Source of the DNA: Verrucomicrobiota bacterium
GTDB lineage: Bacteria > Verrucomicrobiota > Verrucomicrobiia > JAWXBN01
DNA length: 38,402 nucleotides
Assembly: GCA_034440155.1 (NCBI GenBank)
Contig: JAWXBN010000032.1
Span: 1 to 38,402, forward strand
Direction: 5' to 3'
Shown here piece after piece: positions 25,963 through 34,938 of the stretch. The translations under genes were made by a program, and so were the position numbers. The number at the start of each line of letters is the position of its first letter. The first letter of the stretch is position 1. The notes under the pieces are model-generated. The model did not search any database. It was not told the origin of the DNA and worked only from the letters and a program-made list of their open reading frames with translations.

Positions 25963-26742
25963 GTGGATTACTTTTCATTCAAAAAAACGATTATTCCCCT
26001 TTTGAATCCGGCTATTTTAGCCGGAGTCGGACTTCTTTTTGCATTGTTATTCATTCTTATTAAACAGACGAGGTGGTTTGGTTTTATATTGGCGGTGCTT
26101 TCTCTGGGTTTCCTTTATATCAGCAGCACAGCCATTGGGGAAATGCCTTTCCTGCGTTATTTAGAATGGAAATATCCGAGAATTAATCTGGATCTGGCAA
26201 CAGAAAGACAAAAGATCGAGGAATTTAATCCGGATTATATTGTCGTACTGGGCGGGGGAAACCGTGAGGCGCGGGCTACGGAGGCGGCACGGATTAAGAA
26301 ATATTTTCCTGACTTGAAGATTATTACGACCGGTGGGGATAATGAATTCCCGCTTTCAGCTGCAGCCACATCAGAGAGCCTGATCAAGGAAAGGATGAAA
26401 ATGGAGGATATGGAGATTATCAAGCTCCCGGGGAGGGATACTGAAAGTGAAGCTTTAGGGGTTTCCCGATATCTGAAGGAAAATAGAAAATCAAAAATCA
26501 TCCTCGTCACCGGGGCTATCCACATGCCACGTGCGATTCTATTTTTTGAAGCAGCGGGCGTGAAATGTTTTCCGTCACCAGCAAGGCGCCAACACAGGGG
26601 ATTCGGTTCATTGATTGCGGATAGTTTGATTCCGTCAATCTCCAGCTTGAAGGAAACACACTTGGCCATTAGGGAATTTGTCGGTTTCCTTTGGGCGAAA
26701 TTTAAGGTGGGATACTTGGTGCCAGAACCAGAGAAAAACTAA
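25963..26742 (+). CDS. DUF218 (ElyC/YdcF-like) membrane protein
   Basis: Two hydrophobic helices (AILAGVGLLFALLFILI and FGFILAVLSLGFLYIS) precede a cytoplasmic or periplasmic DUF218 domain. That domain shows YIVVLGGGNREARATEAARI, KIITTGGDN, RDTESEALGVSRYL and ILVTGAIHMPRAILFF. ElyC-type proteins affect envelope polysaccharide or peptidoglycan metabolism. The start is unsure: the open frame reaches back to a TTG at 25852. The GTG at 25963 gives an N-terminus (VDYFSFKKTIIPLL) that resembles ElyC best. No good ribosome-binding site is seen for either. Confidence 0.8.
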   Translation: MDYFSFKKTIIPLLNPAILAGVGLLFALLFILIKQTRWFGFILAVLSLGFLYISSTAIGEMPFLRYLEWKYPRINLDLATERQKIEEFNPDYIVVLGGGNREARATEAARIKKYFPDLKIITTGGDNEFPLSAAATSESLIKERMKMEDMEIIKLPGRDTESEALGVSRYLKENRKSKIILVTGAIHMPRAILFFEAAGVKCFPSPARRQHRGFGSLIADSLIPSISSLKETHLAIREFVGFLWAKFKVGYLVPEPEKN

Positions 26743-26785
26743 TCTCAGACGAGCTGTTTCTCCACCCCCCCTCGAGAAAGCTTGC

Positions 26786-27538
26786 TTAAACCCCTTGCAG
26801 CTCGTGGGCGATGATACTTAGGCAATAAATGGCCGCCGTCTCGCTACGCAGGACTTGGGGCCCGAGCGTAATCGGCTGGCACCCACTAGCCTTTGACAAT
26901 GAGATTTCAGCGGGGGTAAAATCACCTTCCGGACCGATCAGGACGAGTACCTTATTGGGCTTTTTCCCCTTAGTATCCAGGGTGAAGTCCTCAAGGACTT
27001 TCTTAAAATGAACCGCATCCGGTTGTAACGAGGCGATCAAGAGAAGGTCGAATGTATGTTTCTGATTAAAAAACTCTTTCAGGGAAACCGGTGGTAAAAC
27101 CTCGGGCAGCCAGTTAATCCCGCATTGTTTGGCCGCTTCAATGGTGATTTGGATCCATTTACCGATTTTCGATTCTGCTTTCTCGTCAGATACTTGGACG
27201 ACAGTCCTTTGCGAGATGAGGGGGATAATTTGTTTCGCACCGATTTCCGTGGCCTTCTGGACGATTGAATCCATGCATTTACCCTTGGGAATCGCTTGAG
27301 CTAGTGTAATGGAATAGGGGAGTGCCGGTGTGGTGGATTGATGGATCATATCCAGGGAAGCCTCATTTTTAGTGACATCCTTGATCCTTGCTTTGACCTC
27401 CAGCCCTTTGCCGTCAAAAAGAACTACCGCATCCCCAGGACCTTGACGCATGACATGGGTACAGTGGTGGTACTCCTCGCCGGAGAGGTGTAAGTCGCGC
27501 AAATGGTTCTGGAGGTCGGCTACAAAAAAACGATTCAT
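26786..27538 (-). CDS. rsmE: 16S rRNA (uracil-1498-N3)-methyltransferase RsmE
   Basis: This 250-residue SPOUT-class methyltransferase has an N-terminal PUA-like domain (FFVADLQ...EYHHCTHVMRQGPGDAVVLFDGKG). The C-terminal knot carries VLIGPEGDFTPAEI and PITLGPQVLRSETAAIYCL, the SAM-binding signatures. It modifies U1498 of 16S rRNA. It lies nine bases downstream of dnaJ, a frequent arrangement in bacterial heat-shock operons. Confidence 0.95.
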   Translation of the reverse strand: MNRFFVADLQNHLRDLHLSGEEYHHCTHVMRQGPGDAVVLFDGKGLEVKARIKDVTKNEASLDMIHQSTTPALPYSITLAQAIPKGKCMDSIVQKATEIGAKQIIPLISQRTVVQVSDEKAESKIGKWIQITIEAAKQCGINWLPEVLPPVSLKEFFNQKHTFDLLLIASLQPDAVHFKKVLEDFTLDTKGKKPNKVLVLIGPEGDFTPAEISLSKASGCQPITLGPQVLRSETAAIYCLSIIAHELQGV

Positions 27539-27547
27539 GAGGATTCC

Positions 27548-28699
27548 TTAGGAGAAAAAGCTTTTTGCTTTTTCAAAAAAGCCTTTTTCATTGGATGTAG
27601 GATAAGTGTCATCCCCGCTGAGTTTACTGAACTCTTCGAGTAATTGTTTTTGTTTGCTGGTGAGTTTGGAGGGGATTTGGACGTTGACTTTGACATTCTG
27701 GTCGCCGATCCCACGGCCTTGGACATTTTCAATTCCTTTTCCCTTCAAACGGAAAACTTTCCCGCTTTGGGCGCCTGAAGGGATTTTTAAAGACACTTCC
27801 CCACCGAGGGTCCGAACAGAGGTTTCCCCGCCAAGGGCAGCCAAGGTAAAAGGAATATTGATTTCACAATAAACATCGTCCCCATCACGGACAAAAAAGT
27901 CATGGTCTTTGATGTGAGTAACGATATATAAGTCCCCAGGCGATCCACCCCGGACTCCACTGTCACCCATTCCTGTGACTCGTAAGCGCATCCCGTTTTC
28001 GATACCCGCCGGGATTTTGACCTTTGTTTTGGAAGTTTTCTCCATGTGGCCGGAACCGGAGCATTTTGGGCAAGGTTTTTCGATAGTCTTTCCAGCACCA
28101 CGACAGGACGGGCAAGTCTGGGAAATCGAGAAAAAGCCTTTGGAAACGGTGACTTGTCCGAGGCCTCTACAGGTCGAGCATGTTTTCATGCCAGAACCCT
28201 TTTCGGCGCCCGATCCTTCACAGGAATCACAAGCTTCGGAGCGGCGAATGGAGATTTCCTTCTCTACACCAAAGGCCGCTTCTTCAAAAGTAATTTCTAG
28301 GTCGTAACGCAAATCGTCACCGCGCTGGCTGGAGGAACGCCCACCGCCACGGCGGCTACCCCCCCCGAGGAACTCTTCAAAAATACTGCCGATGTCGCCA
28401 CTGCCGAAAACCTGTGAGAAAATGTCAGAAGCATCGTGGAATCCACCGCCAAAACCCCCGCCGCCTTGAGAAAAAGCCGCATGTCCATAACGGTCGTAAG
28501 CCGCACGTTTTTGTTCGTCATTGAGGACTTCATAAGCCTCGCCGAGTTCCTTAAATTTATTTTCCGCTTCATTATCCCCTTGATTTTTATCGGGGTGATA
28601 TTTGACGGCGAGTTTACGGTAAGCTTTCTTGAGCTCATCAGCGGAGGCAGTCTTACTGATTCCTAATACTTCATAATAATCACGTTTTTGTGCGGCCAT
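27548..28699 (-). CDS. dnaJ: Chaperone protein DnaJ
   Basis: A 383-residue full-length type I DnaJ. It has a J domain with the HPD motif (KYHPDKNQ, about residues 33-40), a Gly/Phe/Arg-rich linker containing GGGSRRGGG, and four CxxCxGxG zinc repeats ([32 protein letters not shown]). Two C-terminal substrate-binding domains follow. It stimulates the DnaK ATPase and binds unfolded clients. dnaK is not between grpE and dnaJ. A run of eight C at 28359-28366 lies in the linker. Confidence 0.97.
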   Translation of the reverse strand: MAAQKRDYYEVLGISKTASADELKKAYRKLAVKYHPDKNQGDNEAENKFKELGEAYEVLNDEQKRAAYDRYGHAAFSQGGGGFGGGFHDASDIFSQVFGSGDIGSIFEEFLGGGSRRGGGRSSSQRGDDLRYDLEITFEEAAFGVEKEISIRRSEACDSCEGSGAEKGSGMKTCSTCRGLGQVTVSKGFFSISQTCPSCRGAGKTIEKPCPKCSGSGHMEKTSKTKVKIPAGIENGMRLRVTGMGDSGVRGGSPGDLYIVTHIKDHDFFVRDGDDVYCEINIPFTLAALGGETSVRTLGGEVSLKIPSGAQSGKVFRLKGKGIENVQGRGIGDQNVKVNVQIPSKLTSKQKQLLEEFSKLSGDDTYPTSNEKGFFEKAKSFFS

Positions 28700-28725
28700 A
28701 ATTGCGGAAAGATAAGTTTATTAAT

Positions 28726-29292
28726 TTACCCTTTTGAGGGGGATTTGGAGACAATAACGGAAGCGGGGCGGAGCAATTTGCCTTTGAGCATGTAGCCTTT
28801 GCGTTTCTCAAGGATCACGGTGTCCTCGGGATATTCATCCGAGTGCTCCTGTGAAATGGCATCATGGAAATTGTGGTCAAAGGGTTGGCCAAGGGCGGTA
28901 ATTTCCTCGAGCCCGTCTTGTTTAAGGTTCTGCTTGAGCTGGCCGTAAACCATTTTGATCCCATCCTTGATGGCTTGGACATTGTCGGTTAGATCCATCG
29001 ACTGGAGGGCGAGTTCGAAATTATCCAGCACAGGGAGCAAAGCTTCGAGGATGGATTCATTCGCGTACTTGAGCGCATCGATTTTTTCTTGGGCCAAACG
29101 TTTCCGCAGATTATCCATGTCGGCGATCAAACGGAGGTTCTTGTCCTGGAGTTCATCGGCGAGCGCAGATTTCCTGAGGAGATCTGCGATTTGCTCGGGG
29201 GTCAGGTCGATGGTGTCCGGGGTGCCCGTTTCGACTGGTTTATCGGCATCGGTGGGTATAACATCAGGTTTTTGTTCGGTATTTTCGGACAT
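28726..29292 (-). CDS. grpE: Nucleotide exchange factor GrpE
   Basis: This 188-residue protein has an acidic N-terminal tail, a long coiled helix (LRLIADMDNLRKRLAQEK is the typical block), and the C-terminal beta domain with HDAISQEHSDEYPEDTVI and KGYMLKGKLLRPASVIVSK. GrpE dimers release ADP from DnaK. It lies 26 bases upstream of dnaJ and six bases downstream of an RsbU phosphatase gene, so the set is probably one operon. Confidence 0.95.
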   Translation of the reverse strand: MSENTEQKPDVIPTDADKPVETGTPDTIDLTPEQIADLLRKSALADELQDKNLRLIADMDNLRKRLAQEKIDALKYANESILEALLPVLDNFELALQSMDLTDNVQAIKDGIKMVYGQLKQNLKQDGLEEITALGQPFDHNFHDAISQEHSDEYPEDTVILEKRKGYMLKGKLLRPASVIVSKSPSKG

Positions 29293-29298
29293 ATGTGA

Positions 29299-30756
29299 CT
29301 ATCCCTTGTATTTCAATGCGATCAATGTGATATCGTCATATTGCTCCCCCGCACCGACAAAACGTTCCACCTGCTCTTGGATTTTTTCTAGGACGGTTTC
29401 GGCATTTTCGGACGTGGCCGCCTTTATGGCAGTTATCAGGTTGTCCTTGCCGAATTCTTGTCCTTCCAAATCGTGGGCTTCTGTGACGCCGTCAGTGTAG
29501 AGGATAATCAAATCTCCCGCGTGGAGATCGATTTGTTTTTCTTCGATTAAAGTATCAAAAACCTCACCGCTGTCAATGCCGAGGGCCATCCCTTGGCTAG
29601 AGAGGGATGAGACTTTCTGAGTGATGGCATTATAATAAAGGGGTGCCTCGTGGCCGGCCCGGGAGAAGGTGAAGGTCTTATTTTTACTGTCAATAACCGC
29701 GTATGCAGCACTGACAAACATGTCCTCTTTGATGTCGAAGAAGAGGCGTTGATTGACTTTCTTAAAAAGCTCGGCGGGTGAATCAGTCTCATGGGCTACA
29801 GAACGGATCACACTGCGGAACATGGACATGACCATGGCCCCGGGCACCCCTTTGCCCGACACGTCTGCGATCACGATCCCCCAGCGGTTATCATCGAGGC
29901 GGATGTAATCATAATAGTCCCCACCCACAGCCAAGGCCGTGTCATTGAGGCCGGATAATTCAAAACCATCGATCTCGGGAGCGGCCGAAGGGAGTAGGAT
30001 AGTTTGAATATCACGGGCTACTTGCAGCTCACGGTCAAAACGTTGTTTTTCAGCTACAGCCATCGATACCGTGGCATTATGCAGGGCATAAGCGGCTTGA
30101 TCGGCGATTGAGGAAAAAAGGTGCAGTTCACTGCCGTTAAAGGGAGTATCATCTTTTTTATTTACGACCGCCATGACCCCGAGAGTCTCGCCGGCATGGG
30201 TCAGGGGTACCGCCATCATCGTATCGATTGAAAGGGCGGTATTCAGCGATCTTTCGCCGAACTTCGGGATGCGGGGGTCATTTTTACCTGATTCAATCAA
30301 GATAGGGGCATTTGTCGCAGCCGCTTCCCCGATCACACTCAAGCCTAAGGGAATGGAAATACTTTTGATCAATTGGTCAAAATGTTTTGCAGCACTTACG
30401 ACCTTGGGCATGATGAAATCTTCCGGGAGATAAGGGGGAGGGAAGGCCCCTTCGACATATTCGGCTTTTAATGTTTTAGTTTCCTGATCGATCAGGAAAA
30501 TGGCGCAGCTTTTGGCTTCCGTGGTCTTGATCGAATACTTGACGACACAATCTAAGATGGTCTCGGCATTGATCTCTTCTTGGCTGGCTTTACCAAGGTT
30601 GTTCAGGAATTCGAGCAGGATTTCACGTTCCTTAATAAGTTGGGCTTGGGATTTTTTAAGGATGGCATTGGCTGTTTTGAGGGCACTTAACCGTATATAA
30701 AGAACGATGGTGGCAATAAAACAGGCAATGGCGATAATATCAGCGTATATATTCAT
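29299..30756 (-). CDS. GAF domain-containing PP2C-type serine phosphatase (RsbU-like)
   Basis: From the ATG at 30756 the protein has 485 residues. It has one N-terminal membrane helix (DIIAIACFIATIVLYIRL), a short coiled coil, a GAF sensor domain (about 55-250), and a PPM/SpoIIE phosphatase domain. Metal-binding motifs are GGDYYDYIRL, VIADVSGKGVPGAMVMS, LYTDGVTEA and DDITLIAL. Such enzymes dephosphorylate STAS proteins in partner-switch signalling; the STAS gene lies just upstream. The longer open frame to 30855 overlaps the STAS gene and is less likely. Confidence 0.9.
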   Translation of the reverse strand: MNIYADIIAIACFIATIVLYIRLSALKTANAILKKSQAQLIKEREILLEFLNNLGKASQEEINAETILDCVVKYSIKTTEAKSCAIFLIDQETKTLKAEYVEGAFPPPYLPEDFIMPKVVSAAKHFDQLIKSISIPLGLSVIGEAAATNAPILIESGKNDPRIPKFGERSLNTALSIDTMMAVPLTHAGETLGVMAVVNKKDDTPFNGSELHLFSSIADQAAYALHNATVSMAVAEKQRFDRELQVARDIQTILLPSAAPEIDGFELSGLNDTALAVGGDYYDYIRLDDNRWGIVIADVSGKGVPGAMVMSMFRSVIRSVAHETDSPAELFKKVNQRLFFDIKEDMFVSAAYAVIDSKNKTFTFSRAGHEAPLYYNAITQKVSSLSSQGMALGIDSGEVFDTLIEEKQIDLHAGDLIILYTDGVTEAHDLEGQEFGKDNLITAIKAATSENAETVLEKIQEQVERFVGAGEQYDDITLIALKYKG

Positions 30757-30787
30757 GCGTAATGGACAACTGAGAGTGAAAGCAAAC

Positions 30788-31291
30788 TTACTCTTTCGAC
30801 AAGTCTTTTTTGAGCATATCCACGACATCCTTGAATTTAGCTTGATTTGCATCATCAGCTTTTATCAAGGTCTCATGCGCTTCAAGGGACTGTTTCATGG
30901 TTTCATTTTTGGTGATCGTCGTATTGGTCAGGGGTTGAAAGCTCATTCCGGGATAATCAATCATTTCCCCGGCCATCTGGAATAAACGGTCGATCCCGAG
31001 GTTTTTGAGGCTTTCGGTATTCCGTTCATTGGCCTGACGAATGGTGATTGAGCCGGTACCCCCGGCTTTCTTGATTGCATAACTCAATCCCGCCAATGTC
31101 CCGAGAAAGCTGCTATCCATCGCAGCGCAATCAGACATGTTGATTTCGAAATGGCAGCTGCCAGTTTTGAGTTTTTCGTTTACATAACCTTTAAGGAGAG
31201 GGGCGAGTTGGAAGGTCCCACGTGATTTAACCAAAAAAACAACTCGGTTTTGATCTTCTGCCACTTCAATGCTTGGTACTGTCGTGCTCAC
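30788..31291 (-). CDS. STAS-domain anti-sigma factor antagonist-like protein
   Basis: This 167-residue protein has an N-terminal STAS domain (about 5-110) with the phosphorylatable serine motif NMSDCAAMDSSFLGTLAGL. A further ~50 residues form a charged helix (KQSLEAHETLIKADDANQAKFKDVV). In partner switching such a protein releases a target, often a sigma factor, when dephosphorylated by an RsbU-type enzyme, which is encoded 31 bases downstream. No RsbW-type kinase gene is in the window. Confidence 0.88.
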   Translation of the reverse strand: MSTTVPSIEVAEDQNRVVFLVKSRGTFQLAPLLKGYVNEKLKTGSCHFEINMSDCAAMDSSFLGTLAGLSYAIKKAGGTGSITIRQANERNTESLKNLGIDRLFQMAGEMIDYPGMSFQPLTNTTITKNETMKQSLEAHETLIKADDANQAKFKDVVDMLKKDLSKE

Positions 31292-31423
31292 AATATGTTT
31301 CCATTAATGATAATCCAGACTGACTTTTTTCAGTCGGATATCTGTTTTGTTGAATTAACTGATAAATATACCTTTGATCCGGCTGGCTCGTCAAGCCATG
31401 TAATTTTTCTTAATTGGTAATAC

Positions 31424-32218
31424 TTACGATTCGATTTCCGCTGTTTGCCACGCAGGCTTGTTCTGATACACCCATTGGTAATAATCTTTTCTTGTTAATT
31501 TCCCAGAGGCTTCTTCATCGATTAAGACTGTTGTTTTTTCATGCCATTGTAAAGCGGAGGCTGGAACCATGGCGGAAATCGGACCTTCCACCATTTTAGC
31601 GACGATCTCCGCCTTTCGCGTGCCGAATGCTAATAATACACAACTGCGACTATCCATGATCGTTCCGATTCCCATCGTAAGTACATGTAGTGGAACTTGT
31701 TCAGCGGAATCAAAAAAAGTTGAATTATCCTGAATGGTCCGCCTTGTCAATGTCTTTATCCTTGTTCGAGAGGAGAGTGAGGAACACGGTTCGTTAAACC
31801 CGATATGCCCGTCCCCGCCGATCCCGAGGAGCTGGATATCGATCCCGCCGCAAGCCCGGATTTTATCCTCATACTCCCGGCAATGTTCGGGAATGTTTTT
31901 CGCTAAACCGTTTGGGATATTCACTTGGAGCGGTTTGATATTGACGTGTTTAAAGAGGTACTCCCACATGAAAGAATGGTAGGATGCCGGATGATCTGGG
32001 GCGAGCCCGACGTATTCATCGAGGTTAAATGTCGTTACCCGCGAAAAGTCTAATCCTTCTCCCTGATGCATTTTGACCAAGTGCCTGTAAGTGTCCAGAG
32101 GGGTATTTCCTGTGGCGAGACCGAGAACACTTGTAGGTTTATGCCGGATTTGGCGGGCGATTAATTTTGCAGCGATGAGAGAGGCATCCCCTGCGGTAGG
32201 TTTGATAATGACTTCCAT
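31424..32218 (-). CDS. nagB: Glucosamine-6-phosphate deaminase
   Basis: A 264-residue enzyme that converts glucosamine-6-phosphate to fructose-6-phosphate and ammonia. The phosphate loop is LGLATGNTPL. Catalytic residues are Asp67 (FNLDEYVGL), Asp136 and His138 (GGDGHIGFNEP) and Glu143, matching Asp72, Asp141, His143 and Glu148 of E. coli. It lies nine bases after the PIG-L deacetylase gene and ends an amino-sugar cluster. No nagA is present. Confidence 0.95.
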   Translation of the reverse strand: MEVIIKPTAGDASLIAAKLIARQIRHKPTSVLGLATGNTPLDTYRHLVKMHQGEGLDFSRVTTFNLDEYVGLAPDHPASYHSFMWEYLFKHVNIKPLQVNIPNGLAKNIPEHCREYEDKIRACGGIDIQLLGIGGDGHIGFNEPCSSLSSRTRIKTLTRRTIQDNSTFFDSAEQVPLHVLTMGIGTIMDSRSCVLLAFGTRKAEIVAKMVEGPISAMVPASALQWHEKTTVLIDEEASGKLTRKDYYQWVYQNKPAWQTAEIES

Positions 32219-32227
32219 AAAAGTTAA

Positions 32228-33076
32228 TTAAAATTGTTTTCTGAGGCGTTCGATCACCGATTGTTGGAAATTCTCGATTTTTTCCGAGATAAACTCGACT
32301 ATGTCGAGGGAGTCATTCTCGATTAAAGAGGATAGATCCATCGCGAACTCCACCTCCGAGGCCGTATCGGCATGATGACTTTCCAGATAAGTGGCATTAG
32401 CCCGTTTGCGTCCGAGGGTGGCCAGGTCGTAACGTTTCCCGCCGGCTATTTGAGAGTCGAAAACCCCCATCATGGCATTCATCAAGTGATCGAATCCACT
32501 GACATTGAGTAGGACTTTTTCCTTATCGTCGAGCCAATCGATATTGCGCCAGACTTCACAACCGTAGAGCTTTTCCGGGCGTTGCTCCCGGGGCAATTTG
32601 CGCAGGGCCGAGATGACGGGGATCACCACGCCGAGGTGGGTGTCATGTTTGTCGGCGAGGTTATGGGTATAGATCACTCCGGGAGTGGAGGCGCAAATCA
32701 AGCGGGATATGTCATCCACGAGATCGGTATTCAGGCGACCTTTGATTTCCGGGCTGGGGTAGTCCAGCTGCACAATGGCACTGTACTCTCCCATGATCGC
32801 CGCGCGGCGTTGCTCTTCCTTGCGGATAAAGCGGATATCATCATTGGTGTAATTTGCGTAGCGCTCAGAGCGGGAGGAACCGCTCCCGTCGGTCACGGTC
32901 ACTCCGGTGAACCATTTTTCCGTCTGATGAAAACACTCTTTGATCCCGTGGAAACACATGAATTCCAGATCATCCTGGTGGGCTCCAATGCCCATGTGTG
33001 TGGTACGGGAAAAGGCTTTGTCTTCCGGCGTATTGTCCGGAATAAAAATCTCGGCAGTGTTTTTATAGAATTTCAT
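32228..33076 (-). CDS. PIG-L family deacetylase
   Basis: From the ATG at 33076 the protein has 282 residues; the frame extends to 33112, adding 12. The PIG-L/LmbE zinc motif is GAHQDDLEF (His33, Asp35 and Asp36 in this numbering), with the distal His in DKHDTHLGV. Family members deacetylate N-acetylglucosamine-containing small molecules. Its place between an ROK-like gene and nagB suggests it removes acetate from GlcNAc, GlcNAc-6-phosphate or a related sugar before NagB acts. The substrate itself is not established. Confidence 0.88.
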   Translation of the reverse strand: MKFYKNTAEIFIPDNTPEDKAFSRTTHMGIGAHQDDLEFMCFHGIKECFHQTEKWFTGVTVTDGSGSSRSERYANYTNDDIRFIRKEEQRRAAIMGEYSAIVQLDYPSPEIKGRLNTDLVDDISRLICASTPGVIYTHNLADKHDTHLGVVIPVISALRKLPREQRPEKLYGCEVWRNIDWLDDKEKVLLNVSGFDHLMNAMMGVFDSQIAGGKRYDLATLGRKRANATYLESHHADTASEVEFAMDLSSLIENDSLDIVEFISEKIENFQQSVIERLRKQF

Positions 33077-33130
33077 AATCTTTACATTTTTGGTTCGAGG
33101 CCCTATTCCCACGGCCCCGCTTATGGCGCT

Positions 33131-34531
33131 TTAGTTTAAATTCGGCAAACTCGCCGCGGCGACGGCTTGGCCGACCCGGCGGCTTTTTTCGTCGGGTACC
33201 AGTAAATGAATCTTTCCATCTAATCCCGTGAACTCCGCCGCCAGCACCTCTTTAGCCTTGCTGATCATGATATCCCCGCCGGTCCCCGTCGTGACGCGTC
33301 CGAGGATCAGGACATGGCGATAATCGTAAAACTCCGTATACAGTGCGAGGGTGTACCCGAGGCAAATGCCTATAGCCTCGTAAATATTGGCGCAATTTGC
33401 GTCACCCATTTTCATGATTTCTTGGACTTGCTTCAGTCGTTCGGGCACTGAACGGGATTCGTCCAGAGCTACCCCGGCGAGCTTGGCCAAACGTATGACC
33501 CCTTGCTGCGAAAAATATTGTACGCCACAACCGATGTCTCCGCTCCATTCATCAGGAGCGGCATTCAGGCTCAGGTCCACCGGCACAAAGGCTAATTCAT
33601 TTAGCCAGCCTGTCAGCAGACCTTCCGCATTCAGGTAACCCGCTGCGAGACTCGATCCCATCGCGATGCCGAGCATGGCATTCTCCCCGAGACTGAGTGA
33701 ACCCGCCAGTGCGGTCACGTCCCCGTCATTAGCGACTTCGACGGGTACACCCCATTCTCGGGCCAGTTGCCCGAAAATTCCCGCGACCTTTTGGGCGAAA
33801 ACATCATCTGGTACTGCCCGGAAAAGGGAGGCGGCCCGGATCCGGTTATTGATAATGACACCGGCGGAACTCCCCCCGATGGCATCCACACGGGGCATTT
33901 TCCCAGCCGCTTCCTTCAAGCCTTTGGTGATATGCTCATAATGGAAATCGGGGTTGGGTTCATCCTTGGGATTCCAGGGGAATTCATCAGCCCAGACAGA
34001 TACGCCATCGATCACGGCGGAGACTTTATAATCGCTGGCCCCGAGGTCGAATCCGATCCGGCATCCTTTTAGGTGCCCGCCCAGGGGTGAGGATTCGGTT
34101 TTTTCGGGCGGGACAGATTCAGGCGCACAATGGACTACCTCAAAAGTGTGCTCGTAAATTTTACCCATAAAATGGTAATCAAATGCACGGGCTCCTGTGG
34201 GTGAGTAAATTGTTTTGATCTCACGGGCGAGTTCTTCCGGTCCACCGATAATGACTTTCCAGCCTCCACGCGCCCAGAGCAGGAATTTGATAATGCGCTC
34301 CACGAGGCGAATGGTGTCCGGCCACAGGGCCGAGTCTGGAGGAGCGATTTGCATCTCATAACGGCTGACCAGTCCAGCTTCCCGTTCCAAACCGATAACG
34401 AGTTTCTGGTGACTGGGGAATTTGCCCACAGCTGCGCGGTAGTTTTTGATTCCCGTGATCATCGGGCGGAAATCAGGATCGATTGACGGGAGTATCCCCG
34501 GAGCGGCATCCAATAATAGGCTTTCAGACAT
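33131..34531 (-). CDS. ROK-family-like protein with N-terminal extension
   Basis: The protein has 466 residues. The ASKHA sugar-kinase fold begins only at about residue 158 (IGFDLGASDYKVSAVIDG), with GGSSAGVIINNR and the putative catalytic Asp269 in EVANDGDVTALAG. The first ~150 residues are an extra domain without a recognised family. The ExGH and CGxxGCxE zinc motif of typical ROK kinases are largely lost (NELAFVPVDL and GDIGCGVQYFSQQG). It may be a divergent sugar kinase or a sugar-sensing protein. It heads the - strand cluster with the deacetylase and nagB. Confidence 0.75.
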   Translation of the reverse strand: MSESLLLDAAPGILPSIDPDFRPMITGIKNYRAAVGKFPSHQKLVIGLEREAGLVSRYEMQIAPPDSALWPDTIRLVERIIKFLLWARGGWKVIIGGPEELAREIKTIYSPTGARAFDYHFMGKIYEHTFEVVHCAPESVPPEKTESSPLGGHLKGCRIGFDLGASDYKVSAVIDGVSVWADEFPWNPKDEPNPDFHYEHITKGLKEAAGKMPRVDAIGGSSAGVIINNRIRAASLFRAVPDDVFAQKVAGIFGQLAREWGVPVEVANDGDVTALAGSLSLGENAMLGIAMGSSLAAGYLNAEGLLTGWLNELAFVPVDLSLNAAPDEWSGDIGCGVQYFSQQGVIRLAKLAGVALDESRSVPERLKQVQEIMKMGDANCANIYEAIGICLGYTLALYTEFYDYRHVLILGRVTTGTGGDIMISKAKEVLAAEFTGLDGKIHLLVPDEKSRRVGQAVAAASLPNLN

Positions 34532-34580
34532 AATCAGGAATAATTCATAAGCATCTACGGCTCCAAGTGCAAAGTTTTTT

Positions 34581-34596
34581 GGAACTTTCTGGATAG
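34581..34596 (+). repeat. 16-bp direct repeat, left copy
   Basis: GGAACTTTCTGGATAG here is repeated exactly at 35388-35403. The two copies flank the VapBC genes. GGAACTT also resembles the -35 element of ECF sigma factor promoters. Confidence 0.7.
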
Positions 34597-34657
34597 ACGG
34601 CAGAGGTGATGATTTCTGGTGATAGTATGATTATACGTGTTAAAAAATAGGAAAATA

Positions 34658-34685
34658 TTGACTTAATAATCTGATTTATTAAATT
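34658..34685 (+). promoter_or_regulatory. Candidate vapBC promoter and operator
   Basis: TTGACT (34658-34663), a 16-base spacer and TAAATT (34680-34685) form a plausible sigma-70 promoter. An inverted repeat TTAATAA/TTATTAA (34663-34669 with 34676-34682) lies inside it, as expected for an autorepressing antitoxin. The start codon follows within seven bases, with no ribosome-binding site visible, so the message may be leaderless. Confidence 0.45.
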
Positions 34686-34691
34686 AATTCT

Positions 34692-34928
34692 ATGAAAATC
34701 ACTGTTGAATTTCTTGAATCTGAAATAGCTGAAATTTGTAAATTTACGGGTGAACGTAAAAAAGGACCCGCAATCCGTAAACTGGTGAATGATGCCCTGA
34801 TGGTAAAAAGGCGGGAGCAAATTGCGGGAAAATTCATTTCCGGTGAGTGGGGTGTGGAGTTAAAGGGATTTGAAGAATCCCGGGCCATTGACCGTCTGCG
34901 TGAGTCCAAGCACGGAGAAAATCCGTAG
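34692..34928 (+). CDS. VapB-type antitoxin
   Basis: The 78-residue protein has an N-terminal DNA-binding stretch (MKITVEFLESEIAEICKFTG...KKGPAIRKLVNDALM, a likely ribbon-helix-helix) and a charged C-terminus (FEESRAIDRLRESKHGENP) of the sort that wraps a PIN toxin. Its stop is ten bases before the ATG of the PIN gene. The gene contains one GCAAATTGC copy. Antitoxin identity rests on size, arrangement and the partner. Confidence 0.8.
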   Translation: MKITVEFLESEIAEICKFTGERKKGPAIRKLVNDALMVKRREQIAGKFISGEWGVELKGFEESRAIDRLRESKHGENP

Positions 34929-34938
34929 GACAGAGGAT

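Noticed and set aside
26749-26805. ACGAGCTG/CAGCTCGT inverted repeat at the ElyC-like/rsmE junction
   Set aside because: Arms are 41 bases apart and one lies in the rsmE coding end; a functional role is not supported.
31318-31335. GACTGA/TCAGTC hairpin between nagB and the STAS gene
   Set aside because: The T residues are in the loop, not after the stem, so it is not a convincing terminator for either strand.
32582-33139. 185-codon + strand open frame opposite the PIG-L gene
   Set aside because: The opposite strand encodes a deacetylase with clear motifs; this frame shows no family signal.
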